This document shows, piece by piece, positions 9,298-18,057 of a stretch of DNA of 64,000 bases (the first letter of the stretch is position 1; each line of letters starts with the position of its first letter). Under the pieces are notes generated by a model. The model saw only the letters and a program-made list of their open reading frames with translations. It searched no databases and was not told the origin of the DNA. Position numbers and translations under genes: made by a program. The stretch is from assembly GCF_900143075.1 (NCBI RefSeq), contig NZ_FRCY01000010.1:120791-184790 (forward strand). The letters are read 5' to 3'. Source of the stretch: Cyclobacterium lianum (GTDB lineage: Bacteria; Bacteroidota; Bacteroidia; Cytophagales; Cyclobacteriaceae).

Positions 9298-10824
9298 TCA
9301 ACTGAAGTCTTCATCTTCATCTTCATCCAGACCCGGAGCCCCCAGGTCAAACATACTACTGAAGAGGTCTTTAAATTGCATGCCGGTATCCAACAGTTTT
9401 TTACTGAGCTGACTGTATTCTGCAAGCCCATGCAGTGCAAACTCCATGTAAAATTCCTTTTCTTTTTCAGGCAGGGTTTCTACAAACTGGGTCGTAATTT
9501 TTTCAAGTCCAGGGACATCATGAAGTGCTTTTTTGTATTCTTTGTCCGTCTGGCTGGCCAAAACATCCAGGCTGTTGCCTTCCCCAAACCAGGAAAGGGG
9601 CAGTACATAAGGATTGCCTTCTTTTTCTTTCTTTTTTTGTTCGGGTGATGGGAAATATTGTACGAATAGGTTTCTGATCGCTTTGCCTATCAGATTGTAG
9701 GCCACCAGGCCGGCTCCTTCCTGCTCTCCTTCATATACCAGCTCCACCTTTCCCGTGATCGCAGGAATCACGCCAATCAGGTCCACTATCCGGACGATGG
9801 TGTTGGTTTCTCCATTGAGATACAGTCGCCTTTCTGCAGCCGAAATCAGGTTTTCGTATGCCGATATAGTCAATCTGGCAGAAACACCACTTTTCTCATC
9901 CACATATTCGCTATCCCGGGCTTCAATGGCTATTTGCTCGATCAGGTCCTTCATCAGCTCAGGTACGTGGATTTTTTCCAGCGGCTTGCCTTCAAGACGG
10001 GCTTCCTGGGCTGTGATTTTTCTACCGATTTCGATGTTTTTTGGATAGTGTGTGATGATCTGGCTTTCTATCCTGTCTTTAAGGGGTGTGACGATACTTC
10101 CCCTATTGGTATAATCCTCAGGGTTTGCTGTAAAGACAAACTGTATATCCAGAGGCAGCCTGAGCTTAAAACCCCGGATTTGGATGTCCCCCTCCTGTAG
10201 TATATTAAACAGAGCGACCTGAATTCTGGCCTGTAGATCGGGCAACTCGTTGATCACAAAAATAGATCGGTGGGAGCGCGGTACCAGGCCAAAATGAATG
10301 ACCCTTTCATCATTGTAGGAAAGCTTCATTGTAGCGGCTTTGATGGGGTCTACATCTCCTATCAGGTCCGCTACCGAAACGTCGGGTGTGGCTAATTTTT
10401 CCGTATACCGGTCTTCCCTGGCCCACCAATGAATTGGCGTGTCGTCACCCTTCTCAGCGATCAATTCTCTGGAGAAAGTGGAAATCGGTGCCATGGGATC
10501 GTCATTCAGCTCTGCCCCCTTCACAGTAGGTACATAATCGTCCAGGAGCAGGGTCATCATTCTGGCAATCCTTGTCTTGGCCTGCCCCCTCAATCCCAGC
10601 AGGTTAATGTTGTGCCTGGACAGGATAGCACGTTCAATATCCGGGATTACGGTGTCTTCGTATCCCCATATTCCTTCAAAAACATTTTCCTTGTTTTTTA
10701 TTTTGTCGATAAGATTGTGTCTGAGTTCTTCTTTGATGGTTTTTGGGATATAGCCGGTGGCTTTTAGCTGACCAAGAGTTTTTATTTTCAGTATATCCCT
10801 GGTAGTCATCTTTGTGTATTCCAT
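9298..10824 (-). CDS. MoxR/magnesium-chelatase-like AAA+ ATPase
   Basis: A 508-residue AAA+ protein related to Mg-chelatase subunit I and MoxR ATPases. The P-loop is GLRGQAKT (77-84), with Ala where most P-loops have Gly before the Lys. Downstream are a sensor-like LPLDIQFVFTANPEDYTNRG stretch and the INELPDLQ segment in the position of the Walker B region (acidic residue E before LPD). The tail is very acidic (DEDEDED). Its stop-to-start neighbour is the VWA gene at 10828-11928, only 3 bases upstream, so both are one transcript. Such ATPase-VWA pairs act as chaperone-like machines for metal or cofactor insertion or complex assembly; the client here is not indicated by neighbours. No other chelatase genes are present. 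Confidence 0.82.
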   Translation of the reverse strand: MEYTKMTTRDILKIKTLGQLKATGYIPKTIKEELRHNLIDKIKNKENVFEGIWGYEDTVIPDIERAILSRHNINLLGLRGQAKTRIARMMTLLLDDYVPTVKGAELNDDPMAPISTFSRELIAEKGDDTPIHWWAREDRYTEKLATPDVSVADLIGDVDPIKAATMKLSYNDERVIHFGLVPRSHRSIFVINELPDLQARIQVALFNILQEGDIQIRGFKLRLPLDIQFVFTANPEDYTNRGSIVTPLKDRIESQIITHYPKNIEIGRKITAQEARLEGKPLEKIHVPELMKDLIEQIAIEARDSEYVDEKSGVSARLTISAYENLISAAERRLYLNGETNTIVRIVDLIGVIPAITGKVELVYEGEQEGAGLVAYNLIGKAIRNLFVQYFPSPEQKKKEKEGNPYVLPLSWFGEGNSLDVLASQTDKEYKKALHDVPGLEKITTQFVETLPEKEKEFYMEFALHGLAEYSQLSKKLLDTGMQFKDLFSSMFDLGAPGLDEDEDEDFS

Positions 10825-10827
10825 ATT

Positions 10828-11928
10828 TTAAAAACGTTTGGTTCGGTTTCTCCTGTAATCTTCGAAAATCAAATGACCCAGGCCTTTGAGGTTGCTGTAA
10901 TAGGCGTTTCCATTGTTTACCGTCGTAAATTCCCTGACAAATTCTTTGAGGTAGGGGTCTGAGGCGATCATAAAAGTAGTTACGGGAATTTTTAATTTTC
11001 TGCATTGGGCCGCCAGTTTCAGGGTTTCTTTGAGGATTTTACTGTCTATTCCAAAGCTGTTTTTATAGTATTTGATACCTACTTTCATGCAGGTAGGCTT
11101 TCCGTCCGTGATCATGAAAATCTGCTTATTCGGATTTTTTCGTCTGCGCAGCAGATCCATGGCGAGTTCAAGCCCCGCCACAGTGTTGGTGTGATAGGGG
11201 CCTACCTGAAGGTAGGGGAGGTCTTTGATTTCGATTTGCCAGGCATCATTTCCAAATACAATAATGTCCAGGGTATCTTTGGGATACCTCGTCTTGATCA
11301 ATTCGGCAAGCGCCATCGCTACTTTCTTTGCTGGTGTAATCCGATCCTCGCCGTATAATATCATGGAATGGGAGATATCGATCATCAGCACGGTGGAGGT
11401 TTGCGTGCGCATTTCTCTCTCCACCACCTCCAGATCATCTTCAGTGAGTAAATAATCACCGGAAAGGCCGTGATTTGCCTGGGCATTGCGGAGGGAATCC
11501 GTCAGTGCTATCTGGTCCAGGTTATCGCCAAACTGAAAAGGCCGCCGGTCTGATCCTTTTTCCTCACCAGGTCCGGTATGGGTGGTTTTGTGCTGTCCGC
11601 CTTTTCCTTTTTTTAACTTTCCAAATATTTCCTCCAGGGCACTTTTCCGAATGGTCTGTTCAGATTTACCGGTTATCTTGAGTTCTCCCTTCCCCTGTTT
11701 CTCATCCAGGTAGCCCTTGCTTTTCAAATCTTCGATAAAATCACCAATTCCGTAACCTGGTTTGGTCATGTTATACCGTTTGTCCAGATTGGAAAGCCAG
11801 CTTAATGCCTCGGCTACGTCTCCTCCGGTCATGGTGATCAACTGTAAAAATATATCCAGGAGCTGTTCGAAGTTGTCCTTATCCGGATCTTTCCGGGGAA
11901 CGAATTTGGTGAATCTAAATCCTTTCAT
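10828..11928 (-). CDS. VWA-domain protein, partner of the MoxR-like ATPase
   Basis: A 366-residue protein with an N-terminal helical region, a Lys/Gly-rich basic linker (about 100-125) and a C-terminal von Willebrand A domain. The metal-ion-dependent adhesion site is seen as DISHS (184-188), a match to DxSxS, with a later conserved TDGKPT motif. No signal peptide or membrane segment, so it should be cytoplasmic. It is the first gene of a two-gene unit with the ATPase downstream. In the Mg-chelatase/CoxE/MoxR world the VWA protein supplies substrate contact and the ATPase drives remodelling. Function beyond that is not recognised. Confidence 0.82.
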   Translation of the reverse strand: MKGFRFTKFVPRKDPDKDNFEQLLDIFLQLITMTGGDVAEALSWLSNLDKRYNMTKPGYGIGDFIEDLKSKGYLDEKQGKGELKITGKSEQTIRKSALEEIFGKLKKGKGGQHKTTHTGPGEEKGSDRRPFQFGDNLDQIALTDSLRNAQANHGLSGDYLLTEDDLEVVEREMRTQTSTVLMIDISHSMILYGEDRITPAKKVAMALAELIKTRYPKDTLDIIVFGNDAWQIEIKDLPYLQVGPYHTNTVAGLELAMDLLRRRKNPNKQIFMITDGKPTCMKVGIKYYKNSFGIDSKILKETLKLAAQCRKLKIPVTTFMIASDPYLKEFVREFTTVNNGNAYYSNLKGLGHLIFEDYRRNRTKRF

Positions 11929-11981
11929 ATGTCCTTAACAAGAAATAAGCTACTTGGGTTTTCAGTTTTGCAAATACCTTT

Positions 11982-12461
11982 TCAGGATGCTATGAGACGC
12001 GCTATTTCCTCCGCCTGTAAATGGCAATTGAGCCATTCGTTCTCAAAACTAGCTCCGTATTTTTCGTAAAATTTAATTGCCGGTTCATTCCAATCCAGCA
12101 CCTGCCACATCATACCGGTACAGTTATCTTCCAGGGATTTGGCAAGGACACGCTCAAAAAGCAGTTTACCGGCTCCTTTGCCTCGCTCCTGTTCGGTGAT
12201 GATATAATCCTCCAGGTAAAGCCGCTTTCCTTTCCAGGTGCTGTACCTGTAATAGTAAATGGCCGTTCCGATGATCTCCTGATCACTGTCCCGGAGAACC
12301 ACAAAAAATCCGAAGACCGGCTGCGGACCAAAACCGTCGGTTTCCATCAATTCTACGCTATTGGTTACTTCTTGGGGCGCTTTTTCATACAGGGCCAGCT
12401 CCCTGATCAGGTTAAATACGGCTGGCAAGTCTGCTTTTTTTCCTTCTCTTACTGTGTACAT
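11982..12461 (-). CDS. GNAT family N-acetyltransferase (diamine acetyltransferase-like)
   Basis: A 159-residue acetyl-CoA-dependent N-acetyltransferase. The acetyl-CoA pyrophosphate-binding motif is visible as QERGKGAGKLL (about residues 92-102) after the strand LYLEDYIIT; the C-terminal DWNEPAIKFYEKYGA motif is typical of the spermidine/spermine and diamine acetyltransferase branch. Substrate could be a polyamine, a small amine or an amino-acid-like compound. It lies 53 bases downstream of the VWA gene's start region on the same strand and is divergent from coaX. Family call is firm, substrate is not. Confidence 0.85.
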   Translation of the reverse strand: MYTVREGKKADLPAVFNLIRELALYEKAPQEVTNSVELMETDGFGPQPVFGFFVVLRDSDQEIIGTAIYYYRYSTWKGKRLYLEDYIITEQERGKGAGKLLFERVLAKSLEDNCTGMMWQVLDWNEPAIKFYEKYGASFENEWLNCHLQAEEIARLIAS

Positions 12462-12591
12462 GATTTGAAATTACTAAAATTGAAGCACTTTAAAAGCAAT
12501 ACAGCCGGTCTGTGTGAAGAAAATAAAAGCGGAATGGTGTGAAAGGATTCTTGCCGGCATGAGTATATTTGAAATCGAACGTTTGATACCC

Positions 12592-13371
12592 ATGTTTTTA
12601 TCTGTAGACGCAGGAAATTCAAATATCGTATTCGGCTTCAACCAGGACCAGAGTGATTCCTGGGATAAGGTGCTTCGAATTGAGACGACTAAAAAGCTTT
12701 CCGTCTTTCAACTGGAAAGGGCATTGGGGATCTTTTTTCTGGAGAATAGGATGGAACCTGAAAACGTGAAGCACATTGGTCTGAGTACAGTAGTTCCGGA
12801 CTTGAAACCTATCCTGATGCAGTGCTGTATCAATTTCTTTGGTGTTGAGCCTTATTTTATCAATGGGAGCAGCTATGAAAAATTGCGGGTAAAAACTTCC
12901 AATCCCGACGAGATCGGAACAGACCTGATGGCCAATATCACCGCTGCCTATGATTGTTTCGGAGACGCCTGTATTGTGGTGGATTTTGGCACAGCGCTTA
13001 CCTTCAGCATCGTAGATAAAACCGGTAAAGTGATAGGGATCAACATCGTTCCCGGAATAAAAACTGCCATCAATTCATTGTTTACCGATACCGCGAGGTT
13101 GCCCAAAGTTAGCCTGGAGATGCCTCCATCGGTATTGGGTAAGGATACAGTGCATGCCATACAGGCAGGAATTTTTTATGGGTATACCGGTCTGGTGAGA
13201 GGTATGCTACATGCCATAGAAGCGGAGACCCAAACCAAATTTAAGGTCATAGCGACCGGGGGTTTATCCGCGGTCATGCAACACCTGACCGGTGAATTTG
13301 CGATGGTAGATGTAAACCTGACTTTAAAAGGCATCCAACAAATCACCCTGATAAACCGAAAAAAGGGCTGA
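12592..13371 (+). CDS. coaX: Type III pantothenate kinase
   Basis: Catalyses the first step of coenzyme A synthesis, ATP-dependent phosphorylation of pantothenate, in the cytoplasm. The frame extends upstream to 12514, but the family begins almost immediately with the phosphate-binding motif, here MFLSVDAGNSN, so the ATG at 12592 is chosen (260 residues, normal length). Other ASKHA-fold motifs are GTDLMANITAAYD and VVDFGTALTFSIVD. The adjacent downstream DUF805 gene is separated by about 90 bases and is probably independent. No type I or II kinase is visible in the window. Confidence 0.92.
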   Translation: MFLSVDAGNSNIVFGFNQDQSDSWDKVLRIETTKKLSVFQLERALGIFFLENRMEPENVKHIGLSTVVPDLKPILMQCCINFFGVEPYFINGSSYEKLRVKTSNPDEIGTDLMANITAAYDCFGDACIVVDFGTALTFSIVDKTGKVIGINIVPGIKTAINSLFTDTARLPKVSLEMPPSVLGKDTVHAIQAGIFYGYTGLVRGMLHAIEAETQTKFKVIATGGLSAVMQHLTGEFAMVDVNLTLKGIQQITLINRKKG

Positions 13372-13463
13372 TTTATAAGACATTCACAGGGTCTGGATTT
13401 GGAAATTTGATTAGAAAAGTTTAGGTTCAATATTTTCATGTTTCATCTAAAAAACCATTTACC

Positions 13464-13841
13464 ATGAACCCCCAACCGCAACCGTTTGATTATTATCTGG
13501 ATGTATTGAAAAACAAGTATGCTCAATTTCAGGGCCGGGCAAGAAGAAGTGAATACTGGTATTTTGTGCTATTTAATATTCTGGTAAGTATAGGTCTAGG
13601 CATAGTCGGTGCCTTTCTGGGCACCAATTTCCTCAGCATGATCTACAGTCTGGCCGTGTTTGTTCCAGGCATCGCGGTGGCGGTGCGACGGCTGCATGAT
13701 ACGGGTAGGTCCGGCTGGTGGATCCTGATCGGCTTGATCCCTGTATTGGGAGTAATCGTACTTATCGTATTCATGGTGCAGGACAGCCAGCCGGATAACC
13801 AGTATGGCCCCAACCCCAAAACGGCGATTTCACAGATATAA
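13464..13841 (+). CDS. DUF805 family membrane protein
   Basis: A 125-residue small integral membrane protein with the DUF805 layout: an N-terminal FQGRARRSEYWYFVLFN motif, about three hydrophobic segments, the conserved RRLHDTGRSGWW motif (about 76-87), and a final helix before a polar NQYGPNPK tail. Function of the family is not established. The gene runs convergently into the RNase E/G gene, and a bidirectional terminator covers the 13-base gap between them. Confidence 0.9.
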   Translation: MNPQPQPFDYYLDVLKNKYAQFQGRARRSEYWYFVLFNILVSIGLGIVGAFLGTNFLSMIYSLAVFVPGIAVAVRRLHDTGRSGWWILIGLIPVLGVIVLIVFMVQDSQPDNQYGPNPKTAISQI

Positions 13842-13844
13842 AAA

Positions 13845-13872
13845 AAAGCGGGTCTTATTCAGACTCGCTTTT
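13845..13872. terminator. Bidirectional terminator between DUF805 gene and rng
   Basis: AAAGCGGGTCT, loop TATTC, then AGACTCGCTTTT: an 11-bp stem with one G-T wobble, flanked by A-rich and T-rich tracts on the two sides. The right arm lies inside the last codons of the RNase E/G gene on the minus strand, so coding sequence doubles as half of the hairpin. Confidence 0.8.
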
Positions 13873-15426
13873 AATAATTACTTCTATAGGTTCTCCTGAA
13901 TGATCCAGGAATTTGTACTCCGTCACCGGTAGTGAAGAATCTTTAATCAGACTGATCCATTTATAGTATTTAAAAAACCAATGTACCCTTCTGGAAATGA
14001 TGCCGTGTGTAAAGTAGGCATAAAGGTATGGGTGCAAGGCTATTTTAATCTTCGATTCGTTTTGGTGTGTGGCAAGATGCTCCAGATCTTTTTCCAATTT
14101 GTCTGCTACCAATATGGAGGCCTGAATTTTTCCGGTTCCATTGCAGGAAGGGCAGGTTTCTTTGGTAACGATATTCATTTCGGGTCTTACCCGTTGTCGG
14201 GTAATTTGCATCAAGCCAAATTTGGTAAGTGGGAGAACAGTATTTTTGGACCGGTCATCCCTCATGGCATCCTTCATCGCTTCAAATACAGCCCGTTTGT
14301 TTTCGGCCTTTTTCATGTCGATAAAGTCAATGACAATGATACCTCCCATATCGCGGAGCCTCAGTTGTCGGGCAATTTCTTTTACAGCCACCAAATTTGT
14401 TTTCAGGCCTGTGTTTTCCTGATCACTTTCCTGATTGGATTTATTGCCACTATTGACGTCTATCACATGCAATGCCTCTGTATGTTCAATGATGAGATAG
14501 CCACCCTGTGGCAAGCTGACGGCAGATCCAAATAGACTCTTGATCTGCTTTTCAATACCAAAACTTTCAAAGAGCTTGGCTTTTCCGTTGTAAAGCCTAA
14601 CAATTTTTTCTTTTTCCGGAGCAATGGATCTTATGTAAGATCGCATCTGATCGTAGATTACTTCGTCTTCTACTGTGATTGCGTCGAAAGATTCGTTGAG
14701 CAGGTCTCTGATAATCGAAGAGGCCAGGCTCATTTCTCCAATGATTTTGTCTTTTACCTTGGCTTTTTGGAGCTTTTGCATCCCTTCTTCCCATGCCTCC
14801 AGGAGGTTTCTGAGATCTTTGTCCAACTCTGTAACCGACTGTCCTTCGGCCACGGTACGGATGATGACCCCAAAATTTACGGGTTTGATGGATGTGATCA
14901 GCCTGGATAACCGTCTCCGCTCTTCGGCGCTTCGTATCTTTTTAGATACATTGACCGTGTCAGAGAAGGGTACCAAAACCAGGTATCGACCAGCAAGGGA
15001 GAGCTCACAGGATAGTCGCGGGCCTTTGGTTGAAATAGGTTCTTTAACGACCTGGACGAGGACCTGATTGTTTTTCGACAATACCTGCGATATCTTTCCC
15101 AGCTTGTCGATTTCAGGCTCGGTTTGGAAACCCTTCAGGTTCAGTTCTTTCCGGTTTTTGTTCCGGATTAACTTTACCAGCTTATTAAGGCTGTTTACCC
15201 TTGGGCCCAGGTCCTGATAGTGTAAAAAGGCGTCTTTTTCAAAACCAACGTCAATAAAAGCGGCATTCAGGCCATTGACGATTTTTTTTACAGATCCCAG
15301 ATAAATATCACCAACTTTGAACTTGTTGTCTTCTTCTTCTGTGTGAAGTTCAATCAAGCTCTTGTTTTTCAACAAGGCGATCCGACTACCATTTTGAGAT
15401 GAATCAATTAATAATTCCGAACTCAA
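13855..15426 (-). CDS. rng: Ribonuclease E/G family protein
   Basis: A 523-residue endoribonuclease for rRNA and mRNA processing, closest in size to RNase G. It has an N-terminal S1-like RNA-binding segment (GDIYLGSVKKIVNGLNAAFIDVG, about 40-62, then DAFLHYQDL), the catalytic-core Asp motifs in IDVNSG and VIDFIDM, and the zinc-link motif CPSCNGTG after VTKETC, used for dimerisation in RNase E/G. There is no long C-terminal degradosome scaffold. It is the last gene of a leftward cluster HU - TPR - COX24 miniprotein - rng. In E. coli RNase G matures the 5' end of 16S rRNA; the same job here is inference. Confidence 0.92.
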   Translation of the reverse strand: MSSELLIDSSQNGSRIALLKNKSLIELHTEEEDNKFKVGDIYLGSVKKIVNGLNAAFIDVGFEKDAFLHYQDLGPRVNSLNKLVKLIRNKNRKELNLKGFQTEPEIDKLGKISQVLSKNNQVLVQVVKEPISTKGPRLSCELSLAGRYLVLVPFSDTVNVSKKIRSAEERRRLSRLITSIKPVNFGVIIRTVAEGQSVTELDKDLRNLLEAWEEGMQKLQKAKVKDKIIGEMSLASSIIRDLLNESFDAITVEDEVIYDQMRSYIRSIAPEKEKIVRLYNGKAKLFESFGIEKQIKSLFGSAVSLPQGGYLIIEHTEALHVIDVNSGNKSNQESDQENTGLKTNLVAVKEIARQLRLRDMGGIIVIDFIDMKKAENKRAVFEAMKDAMRDDRSKNTVLPLTKFGLMQITRQRVRPEMNIVTKETCPSCNGTGKIQASILVADKLEKDLEHLATHQNESKIKIALHPYLYAYFTHGIISRRVHWFFKYYKWISLIKDSSLPVTEYKFLDHSGEPIEVIIKSESE

Positions 15427-15482
15427 ATTGTGTCTCTGTTAATAAAATAAAAGAACGTTTTAAATGTGTAAAAGAAGCACTA

Positions 15483-15572
15483 TTACTTCTTCTTGTGTCT
15501 GTTTTTTCTCAATCTTTTCTTACGCTTGTGCGTAGCAATCTTATGTCGCTTCCTTTTTTTACCGCAAGGCAT
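15483..15572 (-). CDS. AURKAIP1/COX24-domain miniprotein (29 residues, ribosome-associated type)
   Basis: A very short, extremely basic protein on the minus strand: ATG at 15572, stop at 15483, beginning MPCGKKRKRHK and ending NRHKKK. Nearly two thirds of residues are Lys, Arg or His. Bacteroidota genomes carry this conserved miniprotein annotated with the AURKAIP1/COX24 domain, whose mitochondrial relative is the small-subunit ribosomal protein mS38. I therefore expect it to bind the small ribosomal subunit. It lies between the TPR gene (34 bases upstream) and the RNase E/G gene (56 bases downstream) on the same strand. Confidence 0.85.
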   Translation of the reverse strand: MPCGKKRKRHKIATHKRKKRLRKNRHKKK

Positions 15573-15606
15573 AATTTTTTGGTTTAAAGTTTAACAATAT
15601 TTTAAA

Positions 15607-16428
15607 TTATAATCTATCCAGATAATTGTCAATTCCAGAAAGGATCTGCGGGTCATCTGTTTTCTCCTTCAATGACAGGAGCTGTTCCCGTGCCCTTTTT
15701 TTCTGGTTGGATTCAAACAGACTTACTCCCAAATAAAACTGGCCCTGAATATTGTCAGGGTGATTGGCAACCAACTGCTCAAACCTTTCCACTGCGCGTT
15801 TGTATTGTCCGCTTTGCATGGAAAGTATGCCCATATTGAACAACGCTTCCTCGTTTACCGGATCTTCCTCCAGTATTTCCCTTAGCATGGTGATGCCCTG
15901 CATGGGGTTCTGGGAAGACACATAGGTCATGGCAACCTTGGTTTTCAGATCAAGCCTATCAGGCTGGGTATCCAACACCCTGCCCAGATACTGCCGGGTC
16001 TTCTCCGCCATCCTTCTGGTCTTACTGTCATCCATCGAAAAGCTGAAAGCCTCATAGTATGCATTTCCGGCTTTTTCCCAGTTGGCCAGTTCAGGTACCT
16101 TTTCAGCGATCAGGCTGTAAAAGTAGGCTGCACTGTCTATTTTGCCACCGGCTTCATACACTTTGGCAATGGAATCTGCAAAGATAACAAAATTTTCATT
16201 ATCAGGTTCCCCTTCCATTTCTGCCATCAGGTTTTCTATTACCTTCAGGTCTTCTTCGCCCAGGGAACTGTTGTGGGAATCTCCTTCCGCACTAAAATCA
16301 GATCCCAAATCATTTCCATCCTGGGCGAGTGGCTGCTCTTCGTTGTCTACGACCACCATTGGTAATCTGTAAAGCAGAAAAGTAAGCAGTATGCCGACCA
16401 GAACGAATAGGATTTGGGATCTTTTCAT
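15607..16428 (-). CDS. TPR repeat protein with N-terminal membrane anchor
   Basis: A 273-residue protein with an uncleaved-looking hydrophobic segment near the N-terminus (residues 6-22), an acidic linker, then tetratricopeptide repeats from about residue 95 onward; clear repeat units include NEEALFNMGILSMQSGQYKRAVERF and DNIQGQFYLGVSLFESNQKKRA. TPRs are protein-protein interaction scaffolds. It sits 20 bases downstream of the HU gene, within the HU-COX24-rng cluster, a frequent Bacteroidota order, but its partner is unknown. Confidence 0.85.
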   Translation of the reverse strand: MKRSQILFVLVGILLTFLLYRLPMVVVDNEEQPLAQDGNDLGSDFSAEGDSHNSSLGEEDLKVIENLMAEMEGEPDNENFVIFADSIAKVYEAGGKIDSAAYFYSLIAEKVPELANWEKAGNAYYEAFSFSMDDSKTRRMAEKTRQYLGRVLDTQPDRLDLKTKVAMTYVSSQNPMQGITMLREILEEDPVNEEALFNMGILSMQSGQYKRAVERFEQLVANHPDNIQGQFYLGVSLFESNQKKRAREQLLSLKEKTDDPQILSGIDNYLDRL

Positions 16429-16448
16429 AGGATTAAAATTCCAGGCGA

Positions 16449-16757
16449 TTATTCCTGGGGAGCCAATTCTTTAACGTTTTGACTGTTTTTGATTTTTTCC
16501 ACAAATGATTTTGACGGCTTGAAGGCTGGAACGTAGTGCTCATCAATGACGATGGCGGTGTTTTTGGAGATGTTCCTGGCGATTTTCTTAGCTCTTTTTT
16601 TGTTGATAAAACTGCCAAAACCTCTGACATAAATGTTATCCCCTTCCGCCATTGAATCCTTTACAACTTTAAAGAACGCTTCAACGGTTTGTGTAACATC
16701 GTCCTTTTGAATTCCTGTCTTCTCTGAAATCTTTGTGATTACCTCTGCTTTAGTCAC
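16449..16757 (-). CDS. HU/IHF family DNA-binding protein
   Basis: A 102-residue nucleoid protein: helical N-terminal dimerisation part (MTKAEVITKISEKTGIQKDDV) and the beta-arm region with the GFGSF motif at about residues 46-50 and the DNA-contacting arm that follows. A short acidic tail (KELAPQE) extends past the core. It is expected to bend and compact DNA. First gene of the leftward cluster and divergent from mutY, an arrangement often seen in Bacteroidota. Confidence 0.92.
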   Translation of the reverse strand: MTKAEVITKISEKTGIQKDDVTQTVEAFFKVVKDSMAEGDNIYVRGFGSFINKKRAKKIARNISKNTAIVIDEHYVPAFKPSKSFVEKIKNSQNVKELAPQE

Positions 16758-16826
16758 TGTCTTTAAATTTTATTGTGTAATTCAATTGTGGCTTAACCGC
16801 CTATTAACCAAGTAATTTTGGGAGTG

Positions 16827-16834
16827 CAAATTTA
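16827..16834 (-). promoter_or_regulatory. Possible -7 element for the HU cluster
   Basis: Read on the minus strand, TAAATTTG matches TAnnTTTG exactly, 70 bases upstream of the HU start codon. A TTG at the standard 17-23 base distance is not present, so only half of the promoter signature is seen. Confidence 0.4.
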
Positions 16835-16919
16835 CAATAACCATTCCAATTAAAAAATAAAATCAATAAAATTAGCTTCTTTTGTCAAATTAAATCTAAT
16901 AGACAGCTATTTTATTATT

Positions 16920-18005
16920 TTGAATTATACGGATTTCACTGAAAAACTTCTTCGTTGGTATGCCGTTCACCGTCGGGATTTACCTTGGAGAGCTACAAGA
17001 GACCCATATATCATTTGGTTATCTGAAATCATTTTGCAGCAGACACGGGTGGCTCAGGGTTTGCCATATTTTCGCACTTTCGTGGAAAAATTCCCCACCG
17101 TGTCGGATTTGGCAGCAGCGCCTGAACAGGAAATATTAAGGACCTGGCAGGGCCTGGGCTATTATAGCCGGGCACGAAACCTGCATGCATGTGCCAGGGA
17201 GATCGTAGACCACTGTGGAGGGAATTTTCCGGACAGTTACCGGAGACTTTTACAGCTCAGGGGAGTCGGACCTTACACTGCCGCTGCTATCGCTTCGTTT
17301 TCTTTTCGCGAACCGGTGGCCGTCGTCGACGGCAATGTCTACAGGTTGCTTTCAAGGTATTTTGGCATAGGAACTGATATCGGCTCGACGCCAGGAAAAA
17401 AGGAATTTGAAAGGCTGGCCAACCGGATAATTCCATCAGATAAACCCGACCTGTACAATCAGGCCATTATGGAGTTTGGGGCCTTACAATGCCGCCCAAA
17501 AAGCCCTGATTGTGACAGTTGTCCGCTGAAAATAAATTGCTTTGCTTGGAACAATGGTATGGTTTCCGATCTGCCTGTTAAGGAGAAGAAGGTTAAAACC
17601 AGGACGAGGTATTTTATTTATTACCACATTCGCGTAGGCGGGTTTACCGTAGTTCATCGAAGAGGAGCGAATGACATCTGGCAGGGCCTGACGGATTTCC
17701 CGCTGGAAGAATGCCATACGATGGACGATATACTGTCACTCCAGCCCGAAAGCCTGACGATGATGCAGGAGCTTGCACCTCTTGGACCAGTTTTTGGGGG
17801 TACTGGCGGAAAACCCCTAAAGCATCTGCTCACCCATCAGAAAATTTTTGCTTCCTTTGTGAAAATTTCCATCGCGCATCATCACAAAGATGCTTTGGAG
17901 CTTTGGGCGAAGAGTAAAAATTATGTTCTTGCAGATGAAGAAGAAATGGAGGAGATGGGCAAACCAAAATTGATTCTGAGGTATTTGAATCAAATGAATA
18001 ATTGA
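16920..18005 (+). CDS. mutY: A/G-specific adenine glycosylase MutY
   Basis: Removes adenine mispaired with 8-oxoguanine or guanine, preventing G:C to T:A mutations. The 361-residue chain shows the catalytic Glu36 in WLSEIILQQT, the helix-hairpin-helix LRGVGPYTA (113-122), the catalytic Asp137 in VVDGNVYR, and the 4Fe-4S cluster ligands Cys191-X6-Cys198-X2-Cys201-X5-Cys207. A NUDIX-like C-terminal domain that reads 8-oxoG follows (about 230-350). The start appears to be TTG; no ATG lies in a suitable place before the conserved core. Followed closely by ssb and gldE on the same strand. Confidence 0.93.
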   Translation: MNYTDFTEKLLRWYAVHRRDLPWRATRDPYIIWLSEIILQQTRVAQGLPYFRTFVEKFPTVSDLAAAPEQEILRTWQGLGYYSRARNLHACAREIVDHCGGNFPDSYRRLLQLRGVGPYTAAAIASFSFREPVAVVDGNVYRLLSRYFGIGTDIGSTPGKKEFERLANRIIPSDKPDLYNQAIMEFGALQCRPKSPDCDSCPLKINCFAWNNGMVSDLPVKEKKVKTRTRYFIYYHIRVGGFTVVHRRGANDIWQGLTDFPLEECHTMDDILSLQPESLTMMQELAPLGPVFGGTGGKPLKHLLTHQKIFASFVKISIAHHHKDALELWAKSKNYVLADEEEMEEMGKPKLILRYLNQMNN

Positions 18006-18057
18006 TTATATTTCATTGATTTTTAGCTTGATTTTGTATTGAAAATAACCGAAAACT

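Noticed and set aside
12514..12591. Upstream extension of the coaX frame
   Set aside because: The extra 26 residues are not family-like; the conserved N-terminal motif begins at the ATG at 12592.
16885..16899. TCAAATTAAATCTAA before mutY, similar to the iron-box palindrome
   Set aside because: Right arm matches but the left arm has only 5 of 7 bases and mutY is not an iron-uptake gene; most likely chance in AT-rich DNA.
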